Of a DNA stretch of 32,883 nt, positions 8,574-17,536 are shown piece after piece (position 1 is the stretch's first letter; each line of letters begins with the position of its first letter). The notes below the pieces were generated by a model. The model was not told the origin of the DNA. It saw nothing but the letters and a program-made list of their open reading frames with translations, and did not search any database. The stretch lies in contig CAMBWO010000010.1 in NCBI GenBank assembly GCA_945871285.1, positions 1 to 32,883 of the forward strand, given 5' to 3'. Source of the stretch: Pseudorhodobacter antarcticus. Lineage in GTDB: Bacteria; Pseudomonadota; Alphaproteobacteria; Rhodobacterales; Rhodobacteraceae. The translations under genes were made by a program, and so were the position numbers.

Positions 8574-9167
8574 TCAAAACCTCGTCTGAAGGTCGGAAAG
8601 GATTTCGGCGGGCGGAGTTCCGTAGGTGAATTGGCGAAGCCATTCACCATCCGGACCAATCAGGAAAAGGCCGGGACTATGCGCCATGGAATAGCCGTCA
8701 GGCGATGCAGCATCGTTCTCGCGTTCATAGAAGATCTTGAAGCTGTCGGCCGCAGCCTGCGTCTCGGTCTCGGTTCCTGCCAGACCCAGGATCGCCGGAT
8801 GAAAGGCCGCAGTGTAGGCCGCAAGGCCGAGCCGCCGATCACGTTCGGGGTCAATCGAGACGAACAGAGGTTGAACTTTCTCTGCATCCGCCCCGAGATC
8901 ATCCATAACTTGGGCTACGTCTGAAAGCGTCGTAGGGCAGACATCGGGGCAGTTCGTGAAACCGAAGAAGACGAGAAGGAATTTCCCACGAAACTCTGCA
9001 CTCGTCCTGATACGGCCTTCCTCATCCGCAAGTGTAAAAACTGGCGTGAAAGCCGGACTGTTTTCGGCAACACCCTCGCTTCGGGTGGCCCACCTTGTTC
9101 CGGCAAAAATGATCATCGCCGCGATGGCGGCGACCCATAACCCAATTTGAAGGTGTCTAAGGCGCAT
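8574..9167 (-). CDS. SCO family protein (second copy)
   Basis: FFGFTNCPDVCPTTLSDVAQVMDDLG...GYSMAHSPGLFLIGPDG. Confidence 0.9.
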   Translation of the reverse strand: MRLRHLQIGLWVAAIAAMIIFAGTRWATRSEGVAENSPAFTPVFTLADEEGRIRTSAEFRGKFLLVFFGFTNCPDVCPTTLSDVAQVMDDLGADAEKVQPLFVSIDPERDRRLGLAAYTAAFHPAILGLAGTETETQAAADSFKIFYERENDAASPDGYSMAHSPGLFLIGPDGEWLRQFTYGTPPAEILSDLQTRF

Positions 9168-9198
9168 ATAAATTTCCGAACACTGGATTATTTTGAGA

Positions 9199-9229
9199 GT
9201 GCTAGAACCTTGAGCAGCTAGAGGTTCAA
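9199..9229 (-). promoter_or_regulatory. MerR-family promoter/operator for the SCO-PCuAC-SCO-M23-DUF411 operon
   Basis: Minus strand: TTGAAC-CTCTAGCTGCTCAAGGTTC(19 bp)-TAGCAC, near-perfect dyad GAACCTTGAGC/GCTAGAGGTTC, about 32 nt upstream of the SCO start. Confidence 0.75.
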
Positions 9230-9272
9230 GCGACATTGGCGTGAGTTTTGGCCACCGGCGATGTTTCGCCGA

Positions 9273-9446
9273 TCATTCGCCACGGAGATACCGTCCCAAG
9301 GCGATCCCGAGGAAGGTACCGAAAAGGCCAAATGCGATTGCGAAACCAACCCCATATTGCAGCCGGTCCAGCCGCTTGCCACCGCGCTGCCGCGCGAGGA
9401 GATAGCCCCAAACAAATCCGATGGCCCCAAATAGCGGTCCGATCAT
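9273..9446 (-). CDS. Small hypothetical membrane protein
   Basis: MIGPLFGAIGFVWGYLLARQRGGKRLDRLQYGVGFAIAFGLFGTFLGIALGRYL, two TM-like segments; ATGA overlap with lnt. Confidence 0.6.
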   Translation of the reverse strand: MIGPLFGAIGFVWGYLLARQRGGKRLDRLQYGVGFAIAFGLFGTFLGIALGRYLRGE

Positions 9447-11026
9447 GTTGATATCCTTGTCAAGAAAGTTGTATTTCGCAGCCGCGGCCGCAGTCTGATG
9501 GTAACCCATGCAAGCAGGACCAGCGCCAAAGCGGTCCAGTCGCCGAAGCGAGCATAAGGGGTCGGCGAAAGCGGTCGTGGCAAGCGCGTGTCAATTATTC
9601 CTGGCGTTACAAGTTCGAGCATAGCGACCGTCCGACCGTAGGCGTCGACCACAGCGGAAATTCCGGTGTTGGCCGCACGAACAAGCGGGAGACCTTCTTC
9701 GACCGCTCGCATTCGGGCTGAAGCCAGATGTTGCCACGGTCCGATCGAAGTGCCGAACCAGGCATCGTTGGTTGCGTTGAAGATCCAGTCTGGACGGATC
9801 GCATCATCGGCGACATGGCCGGGAAAGATTGCCTCATAGCAGATCGCCACTCCAACATAGGGGTGGGGCCCAATCGCCAGTGTGCGTGGTCCAGGGCCGG
9901 GCGCAAAATCGCCCAAAGATTGAACTAACCGCTGAAACGGCAACACACTGCGCCAGGGAACATACTCGCCAAAGGGCACGAGGTGATGCTTGGCGTAACG
10001 TGTAAGGATTGTGCCGTCCGGAGCGATGGCGAGGACGGAATTGCGGTAGACCGTCCCCGCCCCGGTTTCTTCCCGCTCCGCGCTGCCGGTGAGCAAGACA
10101 CCCGTTTCGGACAACAGCCACCCCAACATGGCCCGCGCGCCACGATCTTCTGCAAGGAACCCAGGCCAGGCTGTTTCGGGCCAAAGCAGAAGATCGAACG
10201 ACCCGGGGCGGGCCGACAGGGAAAAAAGCCGCAGGATGTTCGCTTTTCGGGAAGTTTCATCCCATTTGGCACTTTGCGCGATGTTTGGCTGCACGACCCG
10301 AACCTGCGTGCCACGGTCCGACGCCGGGTCTGAGGTGGCAATCCGAACCACTCCAAAGCCTGCAACGCTGACCAAAATCGCAGCCGCCCCAGTCAGGCGA
10401 AGCATCCGCAGATGGCGGTCAGCACGACCGAAGGCGAGACCAGCAAGTGACGCACACAGCACGAGCAGAAATCCAAGCCCGTAACTGCCGACCACCGAAG
10501 CGGCTTGGGACAGAACGGTCCAGTCAGCCAGCGTGTAGGCTGCAAGATTCCATGGAAACCCGGTCACGACATGTCCTCGCAGCCCCTCAGACGCCGCCCA
10601 AGACGTGGCGAGCGACAGCGCTGGAGCCAGGCCGGACCGCGCCATGCGCGCCGCGACGGCACATGCCAATGCTGGAAACGCCGATAGCAGCCCGGCGAGG
10701 GCGAACACAGCAGGCAGCGCGAGCCATCCGAACCGGTCTGCCTCGACCTGAAAGCTTTCAGTGATCCAGAGCAGGCCGGGCACAAACTGTCCCAAGCCGA
10801 ACATATATCCAAGCCCGAACGCCCCAAGCGCCGACGCGCCACGCAACACCAGTGCAAGCGCCACGAAGGCAACCAGCGCGAGCGGCAAAATCGAATAGGG
10901 CGGCAGGGCGAGGACAAGGCATGCACCTGCCGCTATGACAATCCCCAGTCTGGCCAGACGTCGCAGGTGCGTCCTGCCGGAAAACGGATGTCCGTCTGAA
11001 ATGATCAATTCTGCCAGAACCTCCAA
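9443..11026 (-). CDS. lnt: Apolipoprotein N-acyltransferase
   Basis: RVVQPNIAQSAKWD...LLLWPETAWPGFL...YAKHHLVPFGEYVPWRSVLPF...GVAICYEAIFPG...NATNDAWFGTSIGPWQHLASARMRAVEEGLPLVRAANTGISAV, classic Lnt CN-hydrolase motifs. The start is uncertain (TTG). Confidence 0.93.
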   Translation of the reverse strand: MEVLAELIISDGHPFSGRTHLRRLARLGIVIAAGACLVLALPPYSILPLALVAFVALALVLRGASALGAFGLGYMFGLGQFVPGLLWITESFQVEADRFGWLALPAVFALAGLLSAFPALACAVAARMARSGLAPALSLATSWAASEGLRGHVVTGFPWNLAAYTLADWTVLSQAASVVGSYGLGFLLVLCASLAGLAFGRADRHLRMLRLTGAAAILVSVAGFGVVRIATSDPASDRGTQVRVVQPNIAQSAKWDETSRKANILRLFSLSARPGSFDLLLWPETAWPGFLAEDRGARAMLGWLLSETGVLLTGSAEREETGAGTVYRNSVLAIAPDGTILTRYAKHHLVPFGEYVPWRSVLPFQRLVQSLGDFAPGPGPRTLAIGPHPYVGVAICYEAIFPGHVADDAIRPDWIFNATNDAWFGTSIGPWQHLASARMRAVEEGLPLVRAANTGISAVVDAYGRTVAMLELVTPGIIDTRLPRPLSPTPYARFGDWTALALVLLAWVTIRLRPRLRNTTFLTRIST

Positions 11027-11038
11027 ATTGCAGAGTGA

Positions 11039-11069
11039 CGGCTAACTGCTCTAGCAACTAGAGGTGCAA
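11039..11069 (-). promoter_or_regulatory. MerR-family promoter/operator upstream of lnt
   Basis: Minus strand: TTGCAC-CTCTAGTTGCTAGAGCAGT(19 bp)-TAGCCG. The core CTCTAG-TTG-CTAGAG is a perfect dyad. Confidence 0.75.
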
Positions 11070-11279
11070 CATTTCCTTTGGCAGATCACGGCATTGTCAG
11101 AATGGCGCAGCAGAAGGGGCTTTTTTCAATGGTCGCCGTGTTGCGATGAAAACTGCTACGCGAGGCCGAAGGTCACATAGACTTGACTGGACAATAGGGC
11201 CGCTTTGCCGACCGCCTACTTCACGATACGTACGCAATCGAAGGATTTGCGCTGCGATAATTTGAAGAAAGCGAAGCCC

Positions 11280-11945
11280 ATGTTCACACGACGCCATTTC
11301 ATTGCAACGACAGCCGCGCTGTTCTCGGCACCGATTGCCGCCCCGGTGTTCGCCGCGTCGCATCTGCAAGATCAGTGGGCGGCTTGGGATGCGGAGGTTA
11401 CTCCGCCGGGCTATGATCCGGCCATGACCAATCCTTGGGGATTGCATCCGCGCCTGCTGCCGACCCGCGTCGAAGCTCGTGCAGGGCTGGTGCCGGGCGA
11501 TATCCATGTCGACGCGATCGCGAGGTATCTCTACCATATTTAGGCTGATGGCACGGCCATGCGCTACGGCGTCGCCATCGGCCGTGATGGCTTGTACGAG
11601 CCCGGAACCTACACGATCCGCCGCAAGGCGAAATGGCCAAGCTGGACGCCGACCCCCGCCATGATTGAGCGTGAGCCGGAAATCTATGCGAAATATGTCG
11701 ATGGCATGGCCCCCGGTCCGGCAAATGCCTTGGGTTCCCGCGCGCTCTATCTCTTTGTTGGTGAGCGCGACACCTATCTGCGAATCCACGGCTCTCCGCT
11801 TCCGGGTTCAATCGGAAGCCGCGCGAGTTCGGGCTGTGTGCGCATGGTCATGCCACATATCAACGACCTGTTCGATCAGGTCGAGGCTGGCGTAACGGCG
11901 CATCTCTACCCCGCCGAAGAAGGGAATGTGGCGACGACCCTGTGA
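11280..11945 (+). pseudogene. YkuD-type L,D-transpeptidase with an in-frame TAG (11541-11543)
   Basis: MFTRRHFIATTAALFS...VDAIARYLYHI*ADGTAMRYGVAIGRDGLYEPGTY...LYLFVGERDTYLRIHGSPLPGSIGSRASSGCVRMVMPHINDLF. Both halves are in the same frame; the active-site segment lies after the stop. Confidence 0.85.
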
Positions 11946-11994
11946 CGGACACCGCCCATTTGCGCGTTTGGGGCTGCCAGCGGGACTTTTCGGA

Positions 11995-12318
11995 TCAGCC
12001 CACCGAGGCAGTTTTGGCTGCAGCGTCGGTGCAAATCGTCCTGCCCCTAACCGATCGCAGCGGCAACATCGTCGTCTCAACCGGCCCGACATGGCGGTAC
12101 CAATAGCAGCCGTCTTCGGGTTTCAGGATCACTTCCTGCAGGTTCTGATACGGTGCCGCAATCAGGGCGACGCCTTCCGGCAGCTCCTTGAGAAACCCAG
12201 TCGTCTTGTCAGTTGCCTGATTGATCGGGACGGTGCAGGCCCCAAGTGCCAGAAACCCAATCGCAAGACAAATCGGCCGCAACCGTTTCAAAGCCACGGG
12301 TGGGGTTTGGTTTATCAT
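11995..12318 (-). CDS. Hypothetical lipoprotein
   Basis: ICLAIGFLALGACTVPINQ lipobox; complete small ORF. Confidence 0.55.
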   Translation of the reverse strand: MINQTPPVALKRLRPICLAIGFLALGACTVPINQATDKTTGFLKELPEGVALIAAPYQNLQEVILKPEDGCYWYRHVGPVETTMLPLRSVRGRTICTDAAAKTASVG

Positions 12319-12441
12319 CGCGACGTCCTCGGCTGTGATCGCTGACCTGTTAATGCTGCTCGGTCGCATAGATTATCCTTGTTTCTTGTTCTGTCGCGTT
12401 CCTGATCCGGCATGGGCGGCTTTGGCCCAGGCCTGCGGCGA

Positions 12442-13623
12442 CTATACCTTGATCAGGGCCGCGGTGGCATACATGAACGCGAGCCCGGCAAGAAAACCGC
12501 CAAGAACAGCGGGAGCAAACAGCACGAATTGCCGGTCGTTGTTCTGGCGCATGAGGTAGGCGGTGACCTCGACCATGACCTGCAGGATCGCACCTGCCCC
12601 GACGGCCAGTGCCAATGCCGACCACTGCGGCGCATAGGCCAGACTGCCCGCCCACATGCCCAGAACTGCCGGGCCGCCCGCCAGTAACGTAAGGGCAGCA
12701 AAGGTCCAAAGTGGTGGCCGGACACGCAGCATTGGTGCGGCGATGCCGATGCCTTCCGTCACATTGTGCAGCGCAAATCCGAGGACGAGGAAGGTGCCAA
12801 GCCCTGCCGACCCGGCAGCGAACGCCCCACCGATGGCCAGCCCTTCTCCGAAATTGTGCAACCCGATCCCGAGGGCGATGTAGAAGGCCAGCGCCAGCCC
12901 TTCGGGCGTGCCGCGCCAGCGTCCGATGGCCATCAGCAACAGGAAACTCGCCAAGCCGGCCAGCCAGACCATTGCAGACCCCTGGAACAATGCGGCGGCA
13001 CTGGCCGCAAGTTCCAGCGCCTCGGAGGTCATGTCGATGAGCAGAAAGGCCAGCAGGCCCACAGTCAGCGCGAGCAGGAAATTCATGCCCCCCCGCCCGA
13101 CCCCGCGCATCGCCGGATAGAACATCAAGCCAAGCGCCACCGGCAGCAGGCCGACAATTGCACCCACCAGCGCCTGAAGCCGCAGTTGGCCACCCGTGGC
13201 CTTTGGCGTCGGCACAGCCACAGCAATTTCATGCTCGAATGCGGTCCCGGTGTTGGACAGCATATTCACAAGATGCGCTTCACCCAAAACCCAAGGATAG
13301 GGGATCTGCACCCAGACGGTATCGCCGCGCGCAATCGGTCCCGGCGGGTCTTGCGTGAACGTCCAGAACGCATCGTCTACGGCCACTTGCGCAATAGCCA
13401 TGGGTTCTGATCCACCGGCGCGCACCAGCAGCCCGATCCCGGCCTCGTCCAGAATGGTCCGCTCCACAGTCAGCGCTTCGACCGCGGGCGCGCCGTTGTT
13501 GAAGCTGCGCAGGGGATCAAGCGACGCGATCCAGACGAAGGCACCAAGCATGGCTGCCAACGGCACAAGCACCAATAGCAGACGGGTCAGCACGGGGCGG
13601 GTTGGTTGGTTCTGGTCGCTCAT
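12442..13623 (-). CDS. ZIP-family metal transporter with an N-terminal extracytoplasmic domain
   Basis: GLHNFGEGLAIGGAF and FALHNVTEGIGIAAP are ZIP TM4/TM5 metal motifs; multiple TM segments. Confidence 0.88.
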   Translation of the reverse strand: MSDQNQPTRPVLTRLLLVLVPLAAMLGAFVWIASLDPLRSFNNGAPAVEALTVERTILDEAGIGLLVRAGGSEPMAIAQVAVDDAFWTFTQDPPGPIARGDTVWVQIPYPWVLGEAHLVNMLSNTGTAFEHEIAVAVPTPKATGGQLRLQALVGAIVGLLPVALGLMFYPAMRGVGRGGMNFLLALTVGLLAFLLIDMTSEALELAASAAALFQGSAMVWLAGLASFLLLMAIGRWRGTPEGLALAFYIALGIGLHNFGEGLAIGGAFAAGSAGLGTFLVLGFALHNVTEGIGIAAPMLRVRPPLWTFAALTLLAGGPAVLGMWAGSLAYAPQWSALALAVGAGAILQVMVEVTAYLMRQNNDRQFVLFAPAVLGGFLAGLAFMYATAALIKV

Positions 13624-14765
13624 GCTGCGGGTCCCCGAACGTCAAACATGCCGACCCAGCCAAGCTCGGTGAACTCGGACTGGTGGGCGTGGAACATGTA
13701 CATGCCATCCTCGTGCTCGGCGAAGCTGAATTCAAGAATGCCGCGCTGCGCCTGACACTGGGTGATAAGATCGACGGTGCGCAGGGTGGGCGTCAGTGTG
13801 GTGCCGGTGTCGAAGTAGTTAAAGAAATTCGCGTGCAGATGGAACGAGTTGATCGGGTCGAACTCGGTCACGTTGACCAAGTAGATCCGCACGGGCCGGG
13901 TCTTGTCGATTTGGATCGGCACGTTCATGTAGGCTTGGCCGACAGTATTGGCGGCATAAACCTCGTTGGCACCGTCGAAGTTTGTATCGAAGGCGTTCAT
14001 CACCATCGCCAGTTCCTGCCATTCGGCATTCTCGGGACTGCCGTGCAAGCGCGACGCAGCAATAGCTGTAAAGGCCGGGTCCGTCTGGCGGGCTGGGTCG
14101 GGGTCGATGACGAACAGTCCATACATGCCCTTGTGCATGTGCCGTTTCAGCGGCAGCGCATGGCAGTGATACACATGGCAGCCAAAGGGCTTTGCGTCGA
14201 ACTCGTAGATGAATTCCTCGCCGGGCCCGATCAGCCCGGCACCGGGAACACCGTCCATCCGCGCTGAATGGATGCCATGGAAATGCATGGAATGTGGGTG
14301 CGAGCCCAGATTGCGGAAGACGATCCGCAGCCTTTCACCTTCCTTCGCCCTCAGGGCCGGTCCGGGCACACGACCGTTGAATGTCCAGGCGGGAAAAAAG
14401 ATGCCGGGGGCAATCTCGATTTCTCTGTCGATGGCATCGACTTCGAAAGTGCGCAGAGTCCTGCCATCGGGCAGCAGCTCGGTTCGACCAGTCTCCCAGT
14501 CTGTTAACATGGAGGTAGGATCGAACCCGTTCCTGCCGTGATCTACCAGACCGACCGTTGTCATGTTGCCATGCGCCATCCCCGACATGGGTGCCGCATA
14601 GGGATCGGATGGCATGTTGGACATGTCGTGACCGGCCATCGGGTCTGGTACGCTTTGCGAGCGCGCGCTGCCAGCAGCGATCGCAGCACCACCGGCGGCC
14701 ACAAGACCACCGACAAGCAGAGCGCGGCGCGACGGGTCAACGGAGCGTTCGGTATCGGCAGGCAT
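13620..14765 (-). CDS. Multicopper oxidase family protein (compact, two cupredoxin-like domains)
   Basis: HPHSMHFHGIHSARMDGVPG, GCHVYHCHALPLKRHMHKGMYG, SFHLHANFF, MYMFHAHQSEFTELGWVGMF; Tat/twin-Arg-like leader; ATGA overlap with ZIP. Confidence 0.9.
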   Translation of the reverse strand: MPADTERSVDPSRRALLVGGLVAAGGAAIAAGSARSQSVPDPMAGHDMSNMPSDPYAAPMSGMAHGNMTTVGLVDHGRNGFDPTSMLTDWETGRTELLPDGRTLRTFEVDAIDREIEIAPGIFFPAWTFNGRVPGPALRAKEGERLRIVFRNLGSHPHSMHFHGIHSARMDGVPGAGLIGPGEEFIYEFDAKPFGCHVYHCHALPLKRHMHKGMYGLFVIDPDPARQTDPAFTAIAASRLHGSPENAEWQELAMVMNAFDTNFDGANEVYAANTVGQAYMNVPIQIDKTRPVRIYLVNVTEFDPINSFHLHANFFNYFDTGTTLTPTLRTVDLITQCQAQRGILEFSFAEHEDGMYMFHAHQSEFTELGWVGMFDVRGPAA

Positions 14766-14812
14766 GGATCGGACTTCCTCGCAAGAGCGGCACCAAAGTC
14801 TGTGCGCCAAAA

Positions 14813-14828
14813 GTTAGACAAGGCTAAC
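14813..14828. promoter_or_regulatory. Candidate MntR/DtxR operator in the mntR/MCO divergent region
   Basis: GTTAGACAAGGCTAAC, an imperfect palindrome between the divergent starts (14765 - and 14880 +). Confidence 0.6.
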
Positions 14829-14879
14829 AATCTGCTCTGTGCCTTTACGTGTCAATCCATTTCGTGCAAAACTGGACTG

Positions 14880-15338
14880 ATGACGAACGTTGATCTCCAG
14901 AAAATAAATGCAGTCGAGCCTGAAGCCCGGGCTGGCGACGCCCGCGCCGAGGCGTTTCAGGGCGTGCGCGTGGCAAGGCGCAATGAACTGGCGGAAGACT
15001 ACGTCGAGTTGATCGCCGAATTGATTCACAATCAGGGCGAAGCGCGTCCCGTCGACATTGCAACCAAGATGGGCGTCACGGCACCCACCGTTGCCAAGAC
15101 TCTCGGCCGTCTTGCCCGGGATGGCCTGATCACCCGCGCCAAGTATCGCTCCGTTTTTTTGACTGAGGAAGGCCGCGCACTGGCCAAGGAATGCCGCCAC
15201 CGGCATGAGATCGTGTTGCGGTTTCTGATCCGCCTTGGGCTTGACCCTGAGACAGCCGAACACGACGCCGAAGGCATCGAACATCACGTCAGCGAGCGCA
15301 CGCTTGCCTTGTTCGCAGCATTTGCCAATCGGTCCTGA
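14880..15338 (+). CDS. mntR: DtxR/MntR-family metal-dependent transcriptional regulator
   Basis: DYVELIAELIHNQGEARPVDIATKMGVTAPTVAKTLGRLARDGLI...LTEEGRALAKECRHRHEIVLRFLIRLGLDPETAEHDAEGIEHHVSERTL. Confidence 0.9.
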   Translation: MTNVDLQKINAVEPEARAGDARAEAFQGVRVARRNELAEDYVELIAELIHNQGEARPVDIATKMGVTAPTVAKTLGRLARDGLITRAKYRSVFLTEEGRALAKECRHRHEIVLRFLIRLGLDPETAEHDAEGIEHHVSERTLALFAAFANRS

Positions 15339-15346
15339 GCGGACGC

Positions 15347-16006
15347 TCAGACACTTTCGACCGCAGCTTTGACTTCGGCAATCAAACTTTCCGGGCTCAC
15401 GTTTTCCAGCCGTTTGCCGTCTAGAAAGAAGGTCGGCGTCTGACGGATCCCAACGGCTTCGACATCGGCCATGTCCTGATTGAGGACACCGGTAATCCCT
15501 GGAAACAGGCGGTCGCTCTCGGCCTTTTTCAGATCAAGCCCAACCGCCCCCGCCACCCGCCAGGCGACATCCATCTGCGGTCCGTCGTGCAGCGCCCAAG
15601 TGGGCTGCTTTTCAAGGAGGGCGTCGAGAACTTGTTCAAACTTGTCCTGCATCCGCGCGACCTCAAGGATGCGCACTGCCTCGTCCGAACCTTGGTGGAA
15701 CACCGTGTAGCGCAGCACGACACGGACCTGCGTGGGGAACTGCTTTTTGATTTCCATCACGGTCGGGTGAAAGGCGCGGCAGGCCTCGCAGGAAGGATCG
15801 AAGAACTCGACCAGCGTGACCGGCGCATCGGCGGGGCCAAAGCTGGGGGAGTGGGGGCGGATCAAAAGTGCCGGGTCGACGGCCGGGGTAGCAGCGGCGA
15901 CCGCTTCGGCTTCGGCCTTACGTTGGCGGTTCAGGAAAAAGGTGCCGCCGCCGAAAGCGACAAGGCCAAGGGCCGAAGCCCCGATCAACAAGGTGCGGCG
16001 GTTCAT
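15347..16006 (-). CDS. DsbA-family thiol:disulfide interchange protein
   Basis: VTLVEFFDPSCEACRAFHP active site (CEAC); RQTPTFFLDGKRLEN. Confidence 0.88.
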   Translation of the reverse strand: MNRRTLLIGASALGLVAFGGGTFFLNRQRKAEAEAVAAATPAVDPALLIRPHSPSFGPADAPVTLVEFFDPSCEACRAFHPTVMEIKKQFPTQVRVVLRYTVFHQGSDEAVRILEVARMQDKFEQVLDALLEKQPTWALHDGPQMDVAWRVAGAVGLDLKKAESDRLFPGITGVLNQDMADVEAVGIRQTPTFFLDGKRLENVSPESLIAEVKAAVESV

Positions 16007-16440
16007 GTGCGGGTTCCTTTGGGAAAGATCAGACAGGCAAGAATGACGGCAAAAGCCGCCAGCGACAGGTAGGGAATAGGCAGGCCAAGGATGATCTGCG
16101 CCGGACCCGAGCATGAGGGGCCGTCCTTGGTACAAGGCGCGACCGCCTCGGGGACAAGTCCGAGATAAAGCCCGGAGTGCCAACCTGCCAGTGCCAGACC
16201 CGCCAGCACCAGCGGAAGGGCGTAAGGGCGCGCTATGCCATCCCCGCGCCAGAGCGACAGGCCAAGGATCGGCACCAGCGGGAACATCGCGATGCGCTGA
16301 TACCAGCAAAGGGTGCAGGGCATCTGACCCAGCACCTCGCCGATGAACAGCGCGCCAAGCGTCGCGGCAAGTGCGATCAGGAACGCGGCCGTCAGGGGCA
16401 CGTCATCGCGCGACAGCGTCTGTGTATCAGCGTTGGTCAA
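16003..16440 (-). CDS. Disulfide bond formation protein B (DsbB)
   Basis: GQMPCTLCWYQRIAMFPL and CTKDGPSCSG cysteine pairs; 4-TM pattern. The start is uncertain (TTG at 16440 or downstream GTG). Confidence 0.87.
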   Translation of the reverse strand: MTNADTQTLSRDDVPLTAAFLIALAATLGALFIGEVLGQMPCTLCWYQRIAMFPLVPILGLSLWRGDGIARPYALPLVLAGLALAGWHSGLYLGLVPEAVAPCTKDGPSCSGPAQIILGLPIPYLSLAAFAVILACLIFPKGTRT

Positions 16441-16912
16441 GAACAGGCTCCTTACGGCGGCGAAAGGGCAGAGAGGCGGTGATGATGCAGACCGCCCCCA
16501 GCGTGATGGCGATATCCGCGACATTGAAAGTGGGCCAGTGCCAGTCGCGCCAGTAGAGATCAAGGAAATCGGTCACCGCACCTTGCCGCAGCCGGTCGAC
16601 GATGTTGCCGATCGCCCCACCAACTACAAGGGCAAAGCCCGCGCGTTCAAACGGATGGCGTGCCCGGAACGCCATGACAGCAAACATCAGGGTCAGTGCT
16701 CCGGTCAGCGCTGCCATCAGTAGGGGTTTGCCTGCCATCACGCCCGACAGCATGCCGAAGCTCGATCCTTCGTTGAAACCGAGCGTCAGGCTGAAGCCGG
16801 GCATGACGGCAACCGGCTGGCCAAGCGCGAGCTTTGACAGGGCTGCTGCCTTGCTCAGCTGATCGGCGAGAGTAGTTGCCGCGATCAGGACGACAATCCA
16901 CCGCTTCTTCAT
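16427..16912 (-). CDS. lspA: Lipoprotein signal peptidase (signal peptidase II)
   Basis: DQLSK, FNEGSSFGML, VVGGAIGNIVDRLRQGAVTDFLDLYW...FNVADIAITLG catalytic Asp motifs. Confidence 0.95.
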   Translation of the reverse strand: MKKRWIVVLIAATTLADQLSKAAALSKLALGQPVAVMPGFSLTLGFNEGSSFGMLSGVMAGKPLLMAALTGALTLMFAVMAFRARHPFERAGFALVVGGAIGNIVDRLRQGAVTDFLDLYWRDWHWPTFNVADIAITLGAVCIITASLPFRRRKEPVLDQR

Positions 16913-17532
16913 GGCATTTCCTTAGCGCGAAAGCCAATCCAGCGCGGAACCGAGGCAGCATAGCGGTCGTAGTCCGATCCGAGGGTCTGACGCAGCGCTG
17001 CCTCTTCCGACCGGACCTGCATAGTGGCCGACCAAAGGAAAAGGATTGCCGCAAGGATCGTCGGAACAGCAGGGACCGCGAGGGCGACCCCGGCCAGCAG
17101 GGCGATCTGTCCGACAAAGGTCGGGTTGCGACTGAATTGATAGAGGCCACCTGAGACGAGGTTGCCTGTCTGGCCGCTCACCACACCGACACGCCAGGAG
17201 GTGCCCATCGACATCTGAGCGGCAAAGGCCACCATCGCGCCAAGGCCCGCGATGAAGATGCCGATCGTGCTGATCGTCAAAGCATTTCCCTCGGTCCAGA
17301 ACGGATCGACCTTGTGCAGCATGGGCAGCGCCAACCACAGGAGCGGCCCGAAGAAGGCAAGCGCGAACGCCGCGCGGAACCCGAGGGCCGCCAACCGGTC
17401 GTGCCCCGTGGCGCGCGCAAACAGCCAGACCGGTCGTCCCGCTGCCTGCGCTGCAACAGCACTGCCCCAAAAGAACAACGCGAGATAACCGAAGAGAAGG
17501 GCCAGCGCGGCCCAACCAAAGCCAGACATCAT
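16909..17532 (-). CDS. Isoprenylcysteine carboxyl methyltransferase-like membrane protein
   Basis: SWRVGVVSGQTGNLVSGGLYQFSRNPTFVGQ...RSEEAALRQTLGSDYDRYAASVPRWI, ICMT family C-terminal signature. Confidence 0.85.
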   Translation of the reverse strand: MMSGFGWAALALLFGYLALFFWGSAVAAQAAGRPVWLFARATGHDRLAALGFRAAFALAFFGPLLWLALPMLHKVDPFWTEGNALTISTIGIFIAGLGAMVAFAAQMSMGTSWRVGVVSGQTGNLVSGGLYQFSRNPTFVGQIALLAGVALAVPAVPTILAAILFLWSATMQVRSEEAALRQTLGSDYDRYAASVPRWIGFRAKEMP

Positions 17533-17536
17533 TGCA

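Noticed and set aside
11541-11543. Programmed readthrough or pyrrolysine at the TAG in the YkuD gene
   Set aside because: No stem-loop, tRNA or pyl genes are visible; a nonsense mutation or sequencing error is simpler.
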